A DNA stretch of 12,860 nt from Bacteroidaceae bacterium (GCA_900770705.1 CAAGLF010000096.1:1-12860); one strand, 5' to 3'. Positions 5,526 through 12,860 are shown, counted from the first letter of the stretch. Notes: generated by a model from the letters alone, not told the origin. A program made the numbers and translations.

Positions 5526-8366
5526 CTACCGTACCAGCCGGGAGAGCTCTCCCAACCAGAGCACCAGGCTGGTACTGGCGACAATCAGGAGCCAGTCTGC
5601 CAGGCTCAACGGGCTGACGCTGAACATCGGTCCGCCTATGCAGACGATGAGTATCTGGCCGACCAGGATGATCAGCAGCGTAATCAGGAAGCCCTGGCAG
5701 CCTTTCAGGTGGAAGGCACTGCGGCCGGTGTGGTAGGCCTTGGCATTGAAGAGGTGCCAGAACAGGAACATCACGAAGAACGTGAAGTACACGCTCATCT
5801 CGTAGGGGCTGAGAGTCTGCGTAGCGGCGGGCACCAGCTCCGGCAAGGAGAAGAACTGGCCGACGGAGGAAATGTCGTAGCGGAGCAGTACAAAGAGCAT
5901 TCCCACCAGCAAGGCCGTGAGTAGGAGACCCGTGCTTACTATCATCCTGCCCATCGGAGGTGTGATGATGAAAGCCTCCCTGCGGCGCGGGCGGTCGGCC
6001 ATTACGGCCTCAGAAGGGGGCAAAGACGCCAGACCCATCGCGGCAAACGTGTCCATCACGAGGTTGACCCAAAGCATCTGTGTGACAGTGAGCGGCGACT
6101 TTTCTCCGATCAGTGCACCCAGGAAGACGATGAGGCAGGCGGCCACGTTGACCGTAAGCTGGAAGGCAATGAAGCGCTGTATGTTCTGGTAGAGGGAACG
6201 GCCCCACATCACGGCCCGCGTGATGGAGGCAAAGGAGTTGTCGACTATGGTGATGTCGGAGGCTTCCTTGGCCACACTGGTTCCGTCGCCCATAGAGAGG
6301 CCCACGTGGGCTGCCTTCAGGGCAGGGGCGTCGTTGGTGCCGTCGCCGGTCACTGCCACCACTTGCCCCAGCTGCTGCAGGGTTTCCACCAGCCGCTTCT
6401 TGTCCATCGGGCGGGCGCGACTGATGATTTTGATGTCCATAATGCGGGCTTTCAGCTCGTCGTCTGTCAGGGCGGCGAACTCGGGACCTGTGATGAGGTT
6501 GCGGTCGGAATCGGCCGCTGTCCATATACCTATCTGCCGGCCGATCTCACGGGCTGTACCGGGCGTGTCGCCAGTCACTATCTTTATCTGCACCCCTGCC
6601 TGCAGACACTGCTGCACAGCTGGGGGAACGTCGGCCCGGACGGGGTCGGCTATGGCCACGAATCCCAGGAAGGAGAGGCCTTGAGCCAGCACTTTTCGGC
6701 TGTCGAAGGCCGGTTCCTCGTCCGTCAGGTCCTTATAGGCGAAGCCCAGGGTGCGCATAGCCTTGTTCTGGAAGTCGAGCAGCCGGCTGTCGAGGGTGGC
6801 TTTCCGGCCGGCTTCGGCGGCTTCGGCGCAGAGGGAGAATACGATTTCGGGAGCGCCTTTCACGTAGAGCCGGCGGCGGCCTGTGAGGGCTGAGCGCACC
6901 ACGGTGGCCATATACTTGCGCTCGGTCGAGAAGGGGAGTTCCTCAAGAGCGGGACTTGCCTCGCGCAAGGGCCGGTAGTCCACGCCCTGGGCCGCCAGCC
7001 AGAGCAACAGGGCCCCCTCGGTGGGATTTCCCAGGGCGCGGGGACGTGCCTCGGAGAGGTCGAGCGAGGCGGTGGAGTTGGCGGCTATTCCTTCGGCCAC
7101 GGTGCGGGAGCGGAGGCTGCCGTCGAGCCTTCCTTCGGGCAGAGAGTCGAAGCATGGTGTGTCCACCTGCATTTGGTTCTGGGTGAGGGTGCCGGTCTTG
7201 TCGGTGCAGATGACGGTGGTGGCACCCATCGTTTCGCAGGCGTGCATTTTCCGAACGAGGTTGTTGGTCTTGAGCATACGGCGCATGCTGCCGGCCAGTG
7301 CCAGCGCCACGGCCATCGGGAGCCCCTCGGGCACGGCCACGACAATCAGTGTCACGGCTATCATCAGCGTACCGAGGGTGTAGCTCATCAGCACGCCGAG
7401 GGGTTCAGCAGGCAGCAGCCAGGCATGCAGTCCGACGACTATGGCCACGAACAGGGCCATTGCGGCCGTGGCGGAAGCGGCACATACCGGACGGCTCCAG
7501 CGGGGGAAGCGGTCGGCCACGAGCCACAGCAGCAGACCGACGGGCAGCAGGAGCAGCAGAGCTTCGGGCTGCCAGCGGAAGTGGACGAGAAGTTTTGCAG
7601 CCACAATGAGGGCGGCAAAGGTATAGGCCCCCAGGGTAATCCAGCGGGCCAGGTGCTCCAGCTGTTCGGTCAGGGGCGTCTTCACGCTGTCGTCTATCTG
7701 GGCGGCCTGGAACACTTTGCCGTTTTCCGTATGGTCGCCCACGGCATATACGCGGCAGAGTCCGTGGCCTTCCATCACGGTGGTGCCCCGCATCACATGG
7801 TTGGAGGGGAAGGTGGCCTCACTGTCGAATTCGGTTTCGACCACGGTCTTCCGGCAGAGCGGCTCGCCCGTGAGGCTGGATTCGTTCACCGAGAGCGAGA
7901 CGGCTTCGAGCAGTTCAGCGTCGGCGGGTACCTCGTTGCCGGTGGAAAGCACCACGATGTCGCCCACCACGACGTCGCGGCGGGGCACTTCAGTGCGGCC
8001 GCCGTCGCGCACCACCTGCACGGGTTCCTCGTCGTTCACCTGGTTGAGCAGGGCAAACTCGCCCTCGGCCTTGTTTTCGAACCAGAAGGAGAGCCCCGTG
8101 GCAAGCAGGATGGCCACGAATATGCCTACGGGCTCAAAGAACACGCGGCCGCCTTCGCCCAGCGCGAAGTATTCGTAGCAGGCGATACCAATGCTCAGCA
8201 GTCCGGCTATCAAGAGGATGATGATCAGGGGGTCGCGGAACTTCTGGAGGAATTTCTTCCAGAGGGGTTCCCTTTCGGGCGGTGTGAGTACGTTGGCACC
8301 GTGGCGTTCGCGGCTGGCCAGCACCTGGGCAGCCGTCAGGCCTTGATGGGGATATACGTGTTTCAT
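5526..8366 (-). CDS. Calcium-transporting P-type ATPase, PMCA type
   Basis: The 946-residue protein has all P-type landmarks: the actuator motif T-G-E (166-168), membrane motif P-E-G-L-P (346-350) in M4, phosphorylated Asp389 in C-T-D-K-T-G-T-L-T, the nucleotide-binding K-G-A-P-E (503-507), the hinge T-G-D-G-T-N-D (673-679), and N-L-V-M-D (768-772) in M6. V-A-V-P-E-G-L-P and the M6 motif point to the P2B/PMCA calcium group. By family it uses ATP to export Ca2+ across the inner membrane. There is no C-terminal calmodulin domain, as expected in bacteria. Two extra hydrophobic stretches (about 268-284 and 296-318) lie between M3 and M4. The ATG at 8366 follows a promoter by about 37 bases. It is first in the probable ATPase-phosphatase-hflX unit. 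Calcium specificity is inferred from motifs. Confidence 0.93.
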   Translation of the reverse strand: MKHVYPHQGLTAAQVLASRERHGANVLTPPEREPLWKKFLQKFRDPLIIILLIAGLLSIGIACYEYFALGEGGRVFFEPVGIFVAILLATGLSFWFENKAEGEFALLNQVNDEEPVQVVRDGGRTEVPRRDVVVGDIVVLSTGNEVPADAELLEAVSLSVNESSLTGEPLCRKTVVETEFDSEATFPSNHVMRGTTVMEGHGLCRVYAVGDHTENGKVFQAAQIDDSVKTPLTEQLEHLARWITLGAYTFAALIVAAKLLVHFRWQPEALLLLLPVGLLLWLVADRFPRWSRPVCAASATAAMALFVAIVVGLHAWLLPAEPLGVLMSYTLGTLMIAVTLIVVAVPEGLPMAVALALAGSMRRMLKTNNLVRKMHACETMGATTVICTDKTGTLTQNQMQVDTPCFDSLPEGRLDGSLRSRTVAEGIAANSTASLDLSEARPRALGNPTEGALLLWLAAQGVDYRPLREASPALEELPFSTERKYMATVVRSALTGRRRLYVKGAPEIVFSLCAEAAEAGRKATLDSRLLDFQNKAMRTLGFAYKDLTDEEPAFDSRKVLAQGLSFLGFVAIADPVRADVPPAVQQCLQAGVQIKIVTGDTPGTAREIGRQIGIWTAADSDRNLITGPEFAALTDDELKARIMDIKIISRARPMDKKRLVETLQQLGQVVAVTGDGTNDAPALKAAHVGLSMGDGTSVAKEASDITIVDNSFASITRAVMWGRSLYQNIQRFIAFQLTVNVAACLIVFLGALIGEKSPLTVTQMLWVNLVMDTFAAMGLASLPPSEAVMADRPRRREAFIITPPMGRMIVSTGLLLTALLVGMLFVLLRYDISSVGQFFSLPELVPAATQTLSPYEMSVYFTFFVMFLFWHLFNAKAYHTGRSAFHLKGCQGFLITLLIILVGQILIVCIGGPMFSVSPLSLADWLLIVASTSLVLWLGELSRLVR

Positions 8367-8403
8367 CGTGTCTCTATGCGGTATGGATATGGAATAATGG
8401 GGG

Positions 8404-8433
8404 CAAAGTTAACCTTTGCGGGCGGCAACGCAA
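8404..8433 (-). promoter_or_regulatory. Promoter of the ATPase-phosphatase-hflX unit
   Basis: On the minus strand TTG (8433-8431) is followed by a 19-base spacer and TAACTTTG (8411-8404), a good match to the Bacteroidetes -33/-7 promoter. The -7 box ends 37 bases before the ATPase ATG. It is the best-formed promoter in the window. Confidence 0.65.
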
Positions 8434-8518
8434 AGCCCGATGCCCTATTTTCTCGTCTCCGAAGCCGCAAAAAGCCTAATTAACGCTAACGGCTGCCCGC
8501 TCTTTGGCCGGAAACCGC

Positions 8519-8526
8519 TATCTTTG
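8519..8526 (+). promoter_or_regulatory. Bacteroidetes -7 box for porX
   Basis: TATCTTTG matches TAnnTTTG and ends 98 bases before the porX ATG, predicting a long 5' untranslated leader. No clear -33 TTG lies at the usual distance. The 258-base gap 8367-8624 holds this box, the divergent ATPase promoter, and nothing else I can identify. Confidence 0.5.
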
Positions 8527-8624
8527 CCGGGCTGCCGCGCCAGGGCTTCCGAACCACGCCGCCGCAGCCGGGGACTGCCATCGCCAGCGTCCCGATGTAC
8601 CATCCTTAACTCCACATTGACGTT

Positions 8625-10175
8625 ATGACCGCAAGACTCCTCTGGGTGGACGATGAGATAGAAATGCTCCGCGCCCACATTATCTTCCTTGAAAAGAAGG
8701 GATATACCGTTTCGACCGCCTCGAACGGCTCCGACGCCCTCGACCTCTGCCGCGACAACGCCTTCGACCTCATACTTCTCGACGAGAATATGCCCGGGCT
8801 TTCCGGACTCGAAACACTCGGGGGCATCAAGGAGATACTGCCCAACGTGCCCGTCGTGATGGTCACCAAGAACGAGGCGGAGGACTTGATGGATCAGGCG
8901 ATAGGCAGCAAAATTGCCGACTATCTCATAAAGCCCGTCAACCCCAACCAAATTCTCCTGGCGCTGAAGAAGCACATCCACGCGCGCCACTTGGAGCACG
9001 AGGTGAGCGAAACGGCCTACCGCCAGGACTTCGGCCGCATAGGTATGCAGCTCTCCGACGCGCTCGACCACGAGGAGTGGGCTGAGCTCTACAAACGCCT
9101 CGTGCGCTGGGAGCTCGAGCTACCGGCCGAAGGCGCGATGAACGAGATGTTGCAGATGCAGAAGGAGGAGGCCAACCAGGCCTTTGCCAAGTACATCCGC
9201 CGCGAGTATCCCCGCTGGATATCCGGAGAAGCCACCAGCCGACCGCTGCTCAGCCACGAGGTGCTGGGCCACACTGTGTTTCCCCGCCTGCGGCAGGGTC
9301 GCCGCGTCTTCCTCCTTGTGCTCGACAACCTGCGCTTCGACCAGTGGCGCACCATTAGTGCGGAGCTCTCCGACAACTTCGACATCGACGAGCGACTCTG
9401 CTACAGCCTGCTACCCACCGCCACGCAGTACGCCCGCAACGCCCTCTTCGCCGGACTCCTGCCGGCCGACATCCGCCGCCTCCACCCCGACCTCTGGGTA
9501 GAAGAGGAGGACGAAGAGGGAAAGAACCTCTGCGAAGACGCCCTACTCGCCCACCATCTGCGCCGCCACGGCCTCAGCATTCCCTACACCTACCACAAGC
9601 TCTCCGACACTGCCGCGGCCGACCGACTGCTATCTAGCCTGCCCCGACTGCTCACTACGCCCTTCAACGCACTGGTAGTCAACTTTGTCGACATTCTATC
9701 CCACGCCCGCACGGAGTCGAAAATGGTGAGAGAACTCGTAGCCAACGAGGCCGCCTACCGCAGCATCACCCTCAGCTGGTTCCGCCACAGCCCCATACGA
9801 AGCCTCTTCCAGACACTCGCCGAGGCCGGCTGCGACATCGTCGTCACCACCGACCACGGCTCCATACGCACCGATACGCCCCTGAAGGTTATCGGCGAAA
9901 AGAGCACCAACACCAACCTTCGGTACAAGACGGGCCGCAACCTCGGCGGTTATCAGACCCGCGACGTCTTCGAGGTAAAGCGACCCGAGCTCATCGGACT
10001 CCCCGCCCCCCGACTCTCCACCACCTACATCTTCGCCACGGGCAACCGCTTCTTTGCCTACCCGAACAACTACAACCACTACGTGTCCTACTACCGCGGC
10101 ACCTTCCAGCACGGCGGCATTTCGATGGAGGAGATGATTGTGCCCCTGGCCATACTCCGCCCCAAGCAGGAGTAG
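8625..10175 (+). CDS. porX: PorX: response regulator with PglZ domain, type IX secretion regulator
   Basis: The 516-residue protein joins an N-terminal CheY-like receiver (about 3-120) to a PglZ, alkaline-phosphatase-superfamily domain (about 205-515). Receiver residues are Asp9/Asp10, phosphoacceptor Asp53, Thr81 and Lys103 in K-P. PglZ candidate metal and active-site residues are Asp234 in L-D-N-L-R, Thr265/Thr267 in P-T-A-T-Q, Asp356 and His360 in D-I-L-S-H, Asp410-His411 in T-D-H-G, and His496 in Q-H-G-G. In Porphyromonas gingivalis and Flavobacterium, PorX works with the kinase PorY and sigma factor SigP to control T9SS, and its effector domain is a phosphodiesterase acting on oligonucleotides. 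No kinase or sigma gene is in the window, consistent with the usual unlinked arrangement. It is divergent from the ATPase gene. The sequence downstream of its stop is abruptly replaced by mobile-element DNA. Confidence 0.93.
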   Translation: MTARLLWVDDEIEMLRAHIIFLEKKGYTVSTASNGSDALDLCRDNAFDLILLDENMPGLSGLETLGGIKEILPNVPVVMVTKNEAEDLMDQAIGSKIADYLIKPVNPNQILLALKKHIHARHLEHEVSETAYRQDFGRIGMQLSDALDHEEWAELYKRLVRWELELPAEGAMNEMLQMQKEEANQAFAKYIRREYPRWISGEATSRPLLSHEVLGHTVFPRLRQGRRVFLLVLDNLRFDQWRTISAELSDNFDIDERLCYSLLPTATQYARNALFAGLLPADIRRLHPDLWVEEEDEEGKNLCEDALLAHHLRRHGLSIPYTYHKLSDTAAADRLLSSLPRLLTTPFNALVVNFVDILSHARTESKMVRELVANEAAYRSITLSWFRHSPIRSLFQTLAEAGCDIVVTTDHGSIRTDTPLKVIGEKSTNTNLRYKTGRNLGGYQTRDVFEVKRPELIGLPAPRLSTTYIFATGNRFFAYPNNYNHYVSYYRGTFQHGGISMEEMIVPLAILRPKQE

Positions 10176-10199
10176 CGGGGCAGACGGGAGGGACGAAAG

Positions 10200-11040
10200 C
10201 TAGATGTTAATATAACGTGAGTTCGACGAATTAGAATAACATTAATTGTCTATCTATTGTCCTTTGAACAGCAATTGTTGGTTTCTTAGGAAAGAAACAA
10301 TATGCAGCCAAAGCTCCAAGGGTATTGACAATGAAGTTATCGAAAGATCTGTGTCTGGAATGTTCCACCTGGGCTATGTTCTTAAGTTCGTCGTTAATTG
10401 TCTCTATAATCGCCCTTTTTCTAAGCAAGAGTCTGTCTGATATTTTCATGATAGAACCCTTCATGTTGCTTTTGAGCTTCGTGATGAGTTGTATTCCATC
10501 AACGAAAAGTCGATTGAACAGATTCTTGCTTATATATCCCTTGTCTCCGACAAGTTTGCCGTATATAAAATCTACAAACGCTTTGTATTCCAAAGGTTTA
10601 CGGTCGTCAATATCGCCAGGAGTTATCATAAAATTAAGCAAGTCTCCCTTTTCGTTACATATAAGGTGGAGCTTAAAACCGAAGAACCATCCCATAGAAC
10701 ATTTTCCTTTTTGTGCGATACCTTTAAATGTCTTATGAATATGGATTCTTTGGGTTCTACATACACGAAGAGGCGTACTGTCTACGAAACTTATGCCAGT
10801 ACATTTTCCCAAAAGCACCTTCTTTATAAAGATTGCAAGTGGAATAGCAATGGTTTTCTGAAGTTCAACAAAACGATTATACGACACTACATTTGGAAAT
10901 AAATGTCGAAGATGCACACATACATATTCCTTATAAAAATGCTTCAAGCAACGAAAGCCAGAACTGTGGAAAAGTATAACGATAACCATTATTTCTGCCT
11001 TTGACATGGTGGATTCACGATGATACCTGCGTTTGAAGTT
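10200..11040 (-). mobile_element. Truncated IS982-family insertion sequence
   Basis: The DNA turns AT-rich from about 10200, 25 bases after porX, and stays so to about 11035, matching the extent of the transposase gene. The end next to the transposase 3' end (about 10200-10230) contains GTGAGTTCGACGAA, which may be part of a terminal repeat. Its reverse complement is absent at the other end, and the first part of the transposase gene is missing as well. The element therefore appears to be cut at its transposase-5' side, against regulator sequence starting about 11042. Exact ends and target duplication could not be established. Confidence 0.6.
10231..11040 (-). pseudogene. IS982-family DDE transposase, 5'-truncated
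   Basis: The minus-strand frame ends at a TAA (10233-10231) and encodes a typical IS982 transposase. It contains S-Y-N-R-F, the catalytic Asp in F-V-D-S-T (10780-10782), the second Asp in G-D-K-G-Y (10543-10545) and Glu in I-E-T-I-N-D-E (10402-10404), then H-S-R-H-R-S and the usual end Q-L-x-L-F. By family it cuts and pastes DNA with metal-dependent DDE chemistry. Recognisable homology starts at K-R-R-Y-H-R (about 11034). Compared with remembered full-length relatives of about 300 residues, some 30 N-terminal residues are missing. The frame runs on to a TTG at 11058, but those codons are antisense to the neighbouring regulator. The first internal ATG is at 11007. The catalytic core is intact, but the lost end and N-terminus suggest an inactive remnant. 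Confidence 0.8.
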
Positions 11041-12028
11041 GCATCGTGGCTTTGCCAAGGCGATGGACAGCTACCCAAACATCAAGGTCATATCCTGCGG
11101 TGAGGATAACTGGACCGAGCAGAGTGGCAGCAAGGCAATGGGTGAGGTGCTGCGTGGCACTACTGATATTCAATGCGTGTTTGGCCATAACGACCGCCTG
11201 GCCTGTGGTGCCCGCAAGGTGGCCATGACTCATGGACTGAACGGCATCAGGTATTTCGGTGTCGATGCGCTGCCAAATCCCGGAGGTGGCATAGAGCTGG
11301 TACAGAAAGGTGTTTTCGAGGCTACATATATATATCCCACTCAGGGACTTGAGCTGATACGGCTGACGCTGAGGATTATAAATGGCGAGAAATACTCCCG
11401 TGACAACATCCTGCATTCGGCTGTTGTGGACAAGTCGAATGCCGAATTGCTGCTCATGCAGTATCAGGAGTTTAGTCGTGTGAGTGACAATATTGATGTC
11501 CTCCATGGCAAGCTGGATGTTTATTTCGACAGGATAAACACCCAGCGGAATGTCATCATCGGCTTTGTGGTAGTATTGGTTATCATCATCGGGCTTATCG
11601 TGCAGGCGTACCGTCTGTATTTGGCTAAGGTCTTTGTTCATGAGGAGGTAGCAAGCGAGGTTGTCGCTCCTATCTCGACCGTTTCTGCCGAAAGTGGGGT
11701 CTCCGACTGCTTCCTCGACCGCTTCCGCACCATCCTCCAGCAGCATCTTCACGATGCCGACTTCAACGTTGAGCGCATTGGCGAGGAGATGGGTATGAGC
11801 CGTGTGCAGCTCTATCGCAAGATAAAGTCGCTCACGGGCACAACCCCCGTAGAGCTTCTCCGCAAGGCGCGCCTTGCCCGCGGCAAGCAGATGCTCGAAA
11901 CCACCGACAAGTCGGTCTCCGAAATAGCCTACGACACCGGTTTCAGTGCCCCCTCATATTTCGCCAAATGCTTTAAGGACGAATATGGAGTGAGTCCGGG
12001 CGAGATACGTGGCAACCGCGGCAATTAA
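11033..12028 (+). pseudogene. Transmembrane regulator (periplasmic binding domain-TM-AraC), N-terminus lost at the IS junction
   Basis: The open frame is 331 residues and has no ATG at its head; it begins at a TTG at 11033. Residues about 4-140 match only the second half of a LacI/ribose-binding-type sensor domain: H-R-G-F-A-K-A-M, G-H-N-D-R-L-A-C-G-A, F-G-V-D-A-L-P, and Y-P-T near 101. Residues about 174-196 are one membrane helix. Residues 226-325 are an AraC/XylS DNA-binding domain with two helix-turn-helix units (L-Y-R-K-I-K; E-I-A-Y-D-T-G-F). The family senses a small ligand, probably a sugar, in the periplasm and regulates nearby genes through the membrane. Signal peptide and first sensor lobe are missing, and no such sequence lies left of the IS, so this is more than a simple IS insertion. 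The DNA-binding part could still be made, but ligand sensing should be lost. Confidence 0.8.
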
Positions 12029-12032
12029 TAAT

Positions 12033-12297
12033 TCATTTCAGTGGCTTTACGAGATAAACGGTACCGTTCTTTATGCGCTTGCGCACTATACCGTCGATAT
12101 TGGCGAGAAACTGGCCGAATTTCGTAATGCCAGAGACACCTAACGACGAACCTGCCTCTCGTTTTATGCGCTGGAAGATGGCTGTGGTTGACATATACTC
12201 ACCCTCAGCCGGGTCATCGCATACTTCGCAGCACAGGCGGAAATACTGTTCAGCAGGCGATAGCATCTGATACTTCCTGTTGTGGGCAATCGTTTGC
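12033..12297 (-). pseudogene. C-terminal remnant of a VapE-type protein (DUF3874-like end)
   Basis: In the minus-strand frame ending at a TGA (12035-12033), the segment from about N-R-K-Y-Q-M-L-S-P-A-E-Q-Y-F to the end G-T-V-Y-L-V-K-P resembles the C-terminus of Bacteroidales VapE-family island proteins. These normally carry a P-loop ATPase core and are found in integrated or phage-like elements. Upstream of about 12297 the same frame has no family resemblance. The neighbouring N-terminal piece is in another frame, and the P-loop core expected between them is absent. The stop lies 4 bases from the stop of the converging regulator. Assignment rests on remembered family motifs, not a search. 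Confidence 0.65.
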
Positions 12298-12538
12298 AGT
12301 CGGTAGGCATGCAGTCGGCAAGCCTGCCTATGTGGTCGATGCCGTCCCACGCGCGCTTCAGGTCGTAGAGATAGTCCTGTACGGGGTCGTATATCTTCAC
12401 CTTCTGCGAGTGGAGAAAGCGGTTGAAGTCCTTGTCCCACACCTTCAGTCCACTGCTCTGCAGGTCGAGCAAAATTGAGTTGAACCGTTGGGAATCGAGT
12501 GGCAACCATCCGTAGTTTGACTTTGTCTGTATCTTCAT
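12297..12538 (-). pseudogene. Internal remnant of the same VapE-type protein
   Basis: The minus-strand frame starting near the ATG at 12538 reads Y-G-W-L-P-L-D-S-Q-R-F-N-S, then V-K-V/I-Y-D-P-V-Q-D-Y-L and W-D-G-I-D-H-I-G-R-L-A, ending with P-T-D-C at about 12296. These are characteristic of the stretch just before the P-loop in Bacteroidales VapE proteins. Family resemblance then stops and the frame runs into nonsense sequence, while the C-terminal piece continues in a different frame. The normal N-terminal region of the protein is also missing: upstream of about 12538 the DNA becomes HU-gene sequence on the other strand. The gene has thus lost its beginning and its catalytic centre and cannot encode a working ATPase. 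Confidence 0.65.
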
Positions 12539-12539
12539 C

Positions 12540-12860
12540 TCCGACACACTGTCAAGCCTGTTATCGAGAGGCTACAACGTGACCCTCGACGACATCGGTA
12601 CATTCTCCATGTCGCTGAAGTTTATTGATGAAAAGTCAACTGAGATACAAGAGGAAGACGACCGACTGCTCTACAGGCGAGTGGGAGTGAAGGACATTAA
12701 CTTCAAGACCTCACCTGAAATGTTACACGAACTGAGGAGGGTGACCAAGTTTGAGCGAGTGATGGCAGGAGCAAGAGTGTTGAAGAAGAACCTCTACACC
12801 TTGGAGAAGCGCATCGAGAACGCACTTGCCAAAATCTCATCCGACCCCAATATGCCCATC
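12540..12860 (+). pseudogene. HU-like DNA-binding protein fragment, 5' end missing, runs off the right edge
   Basis: The plus-strand frame is open from at least 12540 to the edge (107 codons). It contains S-R-G-Y-N-V-T-L-D-D-I-G-T-F-S-M-S-L-K-F, the beta-arm region of the long HU-like proteins (HU-HIG type) of Bacteroidales, then Y-R-R-V-G-V-K-D-I-N-F-K and F-E-R-V. There is no start codon or first alpha-helix upstream: before 12540 the DNA belongs to the vapE remnant on the other strand. Near the right edge E-N-A-L-A-K-I-S-S-D-P passes directly into what I recall as the end of a wing-helix region, suggesting a further in-frame loss of about 28 residues. By family it binds DNA non-specifically and usually lies divergent from vapE in islands. 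The remnant is probably not functional. Confidence 0.65.

Noticed and set aside
5468..5584. Longer N-terminus of the alkaline phosphatase starting at 5584
   Set aside because: It would overlap the ATPase 3' end and bury the signal peptide internally; the ATG at 5467 starts directly at the signal peptide.
7173..8483. 436-residue open frame on the plus strand opposite the P-type ATPase
   Set aside because: It is fully antisense to a well-supported pump gene, extends through the promoter region and shows no family motif.
11035..11058. TTG start of the transposase at 11058
   Set aside because: These codons are antisense to regulator coding sequence and lie beyond the end of transposase homology.
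12033..12860. A new defence or regulatory module at the right edge
   Set aside because: Each piece matches a fragment of known island genes (VapE-type, HU-like) and all are truncated, so decay explains the region better than novelty.

Overview
The window looks like chromosome from a GC-rich member of the Bacteroidales, possibly Prevotella-like, but the genus cannot be fixed from this sequence. The evidence is TAnnTTTG -7 promoter boxes in front of divergent genes, weak Shine-Dalgarno signals, a DUF4369-TlpA type thioredoxin, a PorX response regulator with a PglZ domain, an IS982-type transposase, and remnants of the Bacteroidales VapE/HU island genes.

Positions 1-10175 are an intact, GC-rich core. 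A secreted subtilisin-like protease (1-1115, minus strand, running off the left edge) is divergent from a secreted TlpA-like thioredoxin (1321-2397, plus). The thioredoxin converges on hflX across a 326-base noncoding gap (2398-2723) packed with GC-rich inverted repeats. On the minus strand, a PMCA-type calcium P-type ATPase (5526-8366), a periplasmic alkaline phosphatase (4055-5467) and the ribosome-associated GTPase HflX (2724-4046) follow one another with gaps of 58 and 8 bases, and are probably co-transcribed. The ATPase gene is divergent from porX (8625-10175, plus), a regulator known from the type IX secretion system (T9SS).

From about 10200 to the right edge the sequence is different in composition and condition. 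It is a patchwork of broken genes: a 5'-truncated IS982-like transposase (minus), a transmembrane PBP-AraC regulator lacking the first half of its sensor domain (plus), a VapE-type protein reduced to two out-of-frame pieces (minus), and an HU-like DNA-binding protein lacking its 5' end (plus). At least three, perhaps four, deletion or rearrangement junctions can be placed to within tens of bases (about 11034-11042, 12290-12300, 12530-12545 and possibly 12813-12830).

The core genes concern the cell envelope, secretion and stress. I see no intact novel system. The most unusual parts are the decayed mobile-element zone and the hairpin-dense spacer between tlpA and hflX. No tRNA, rRNA or CRISPR array was found.
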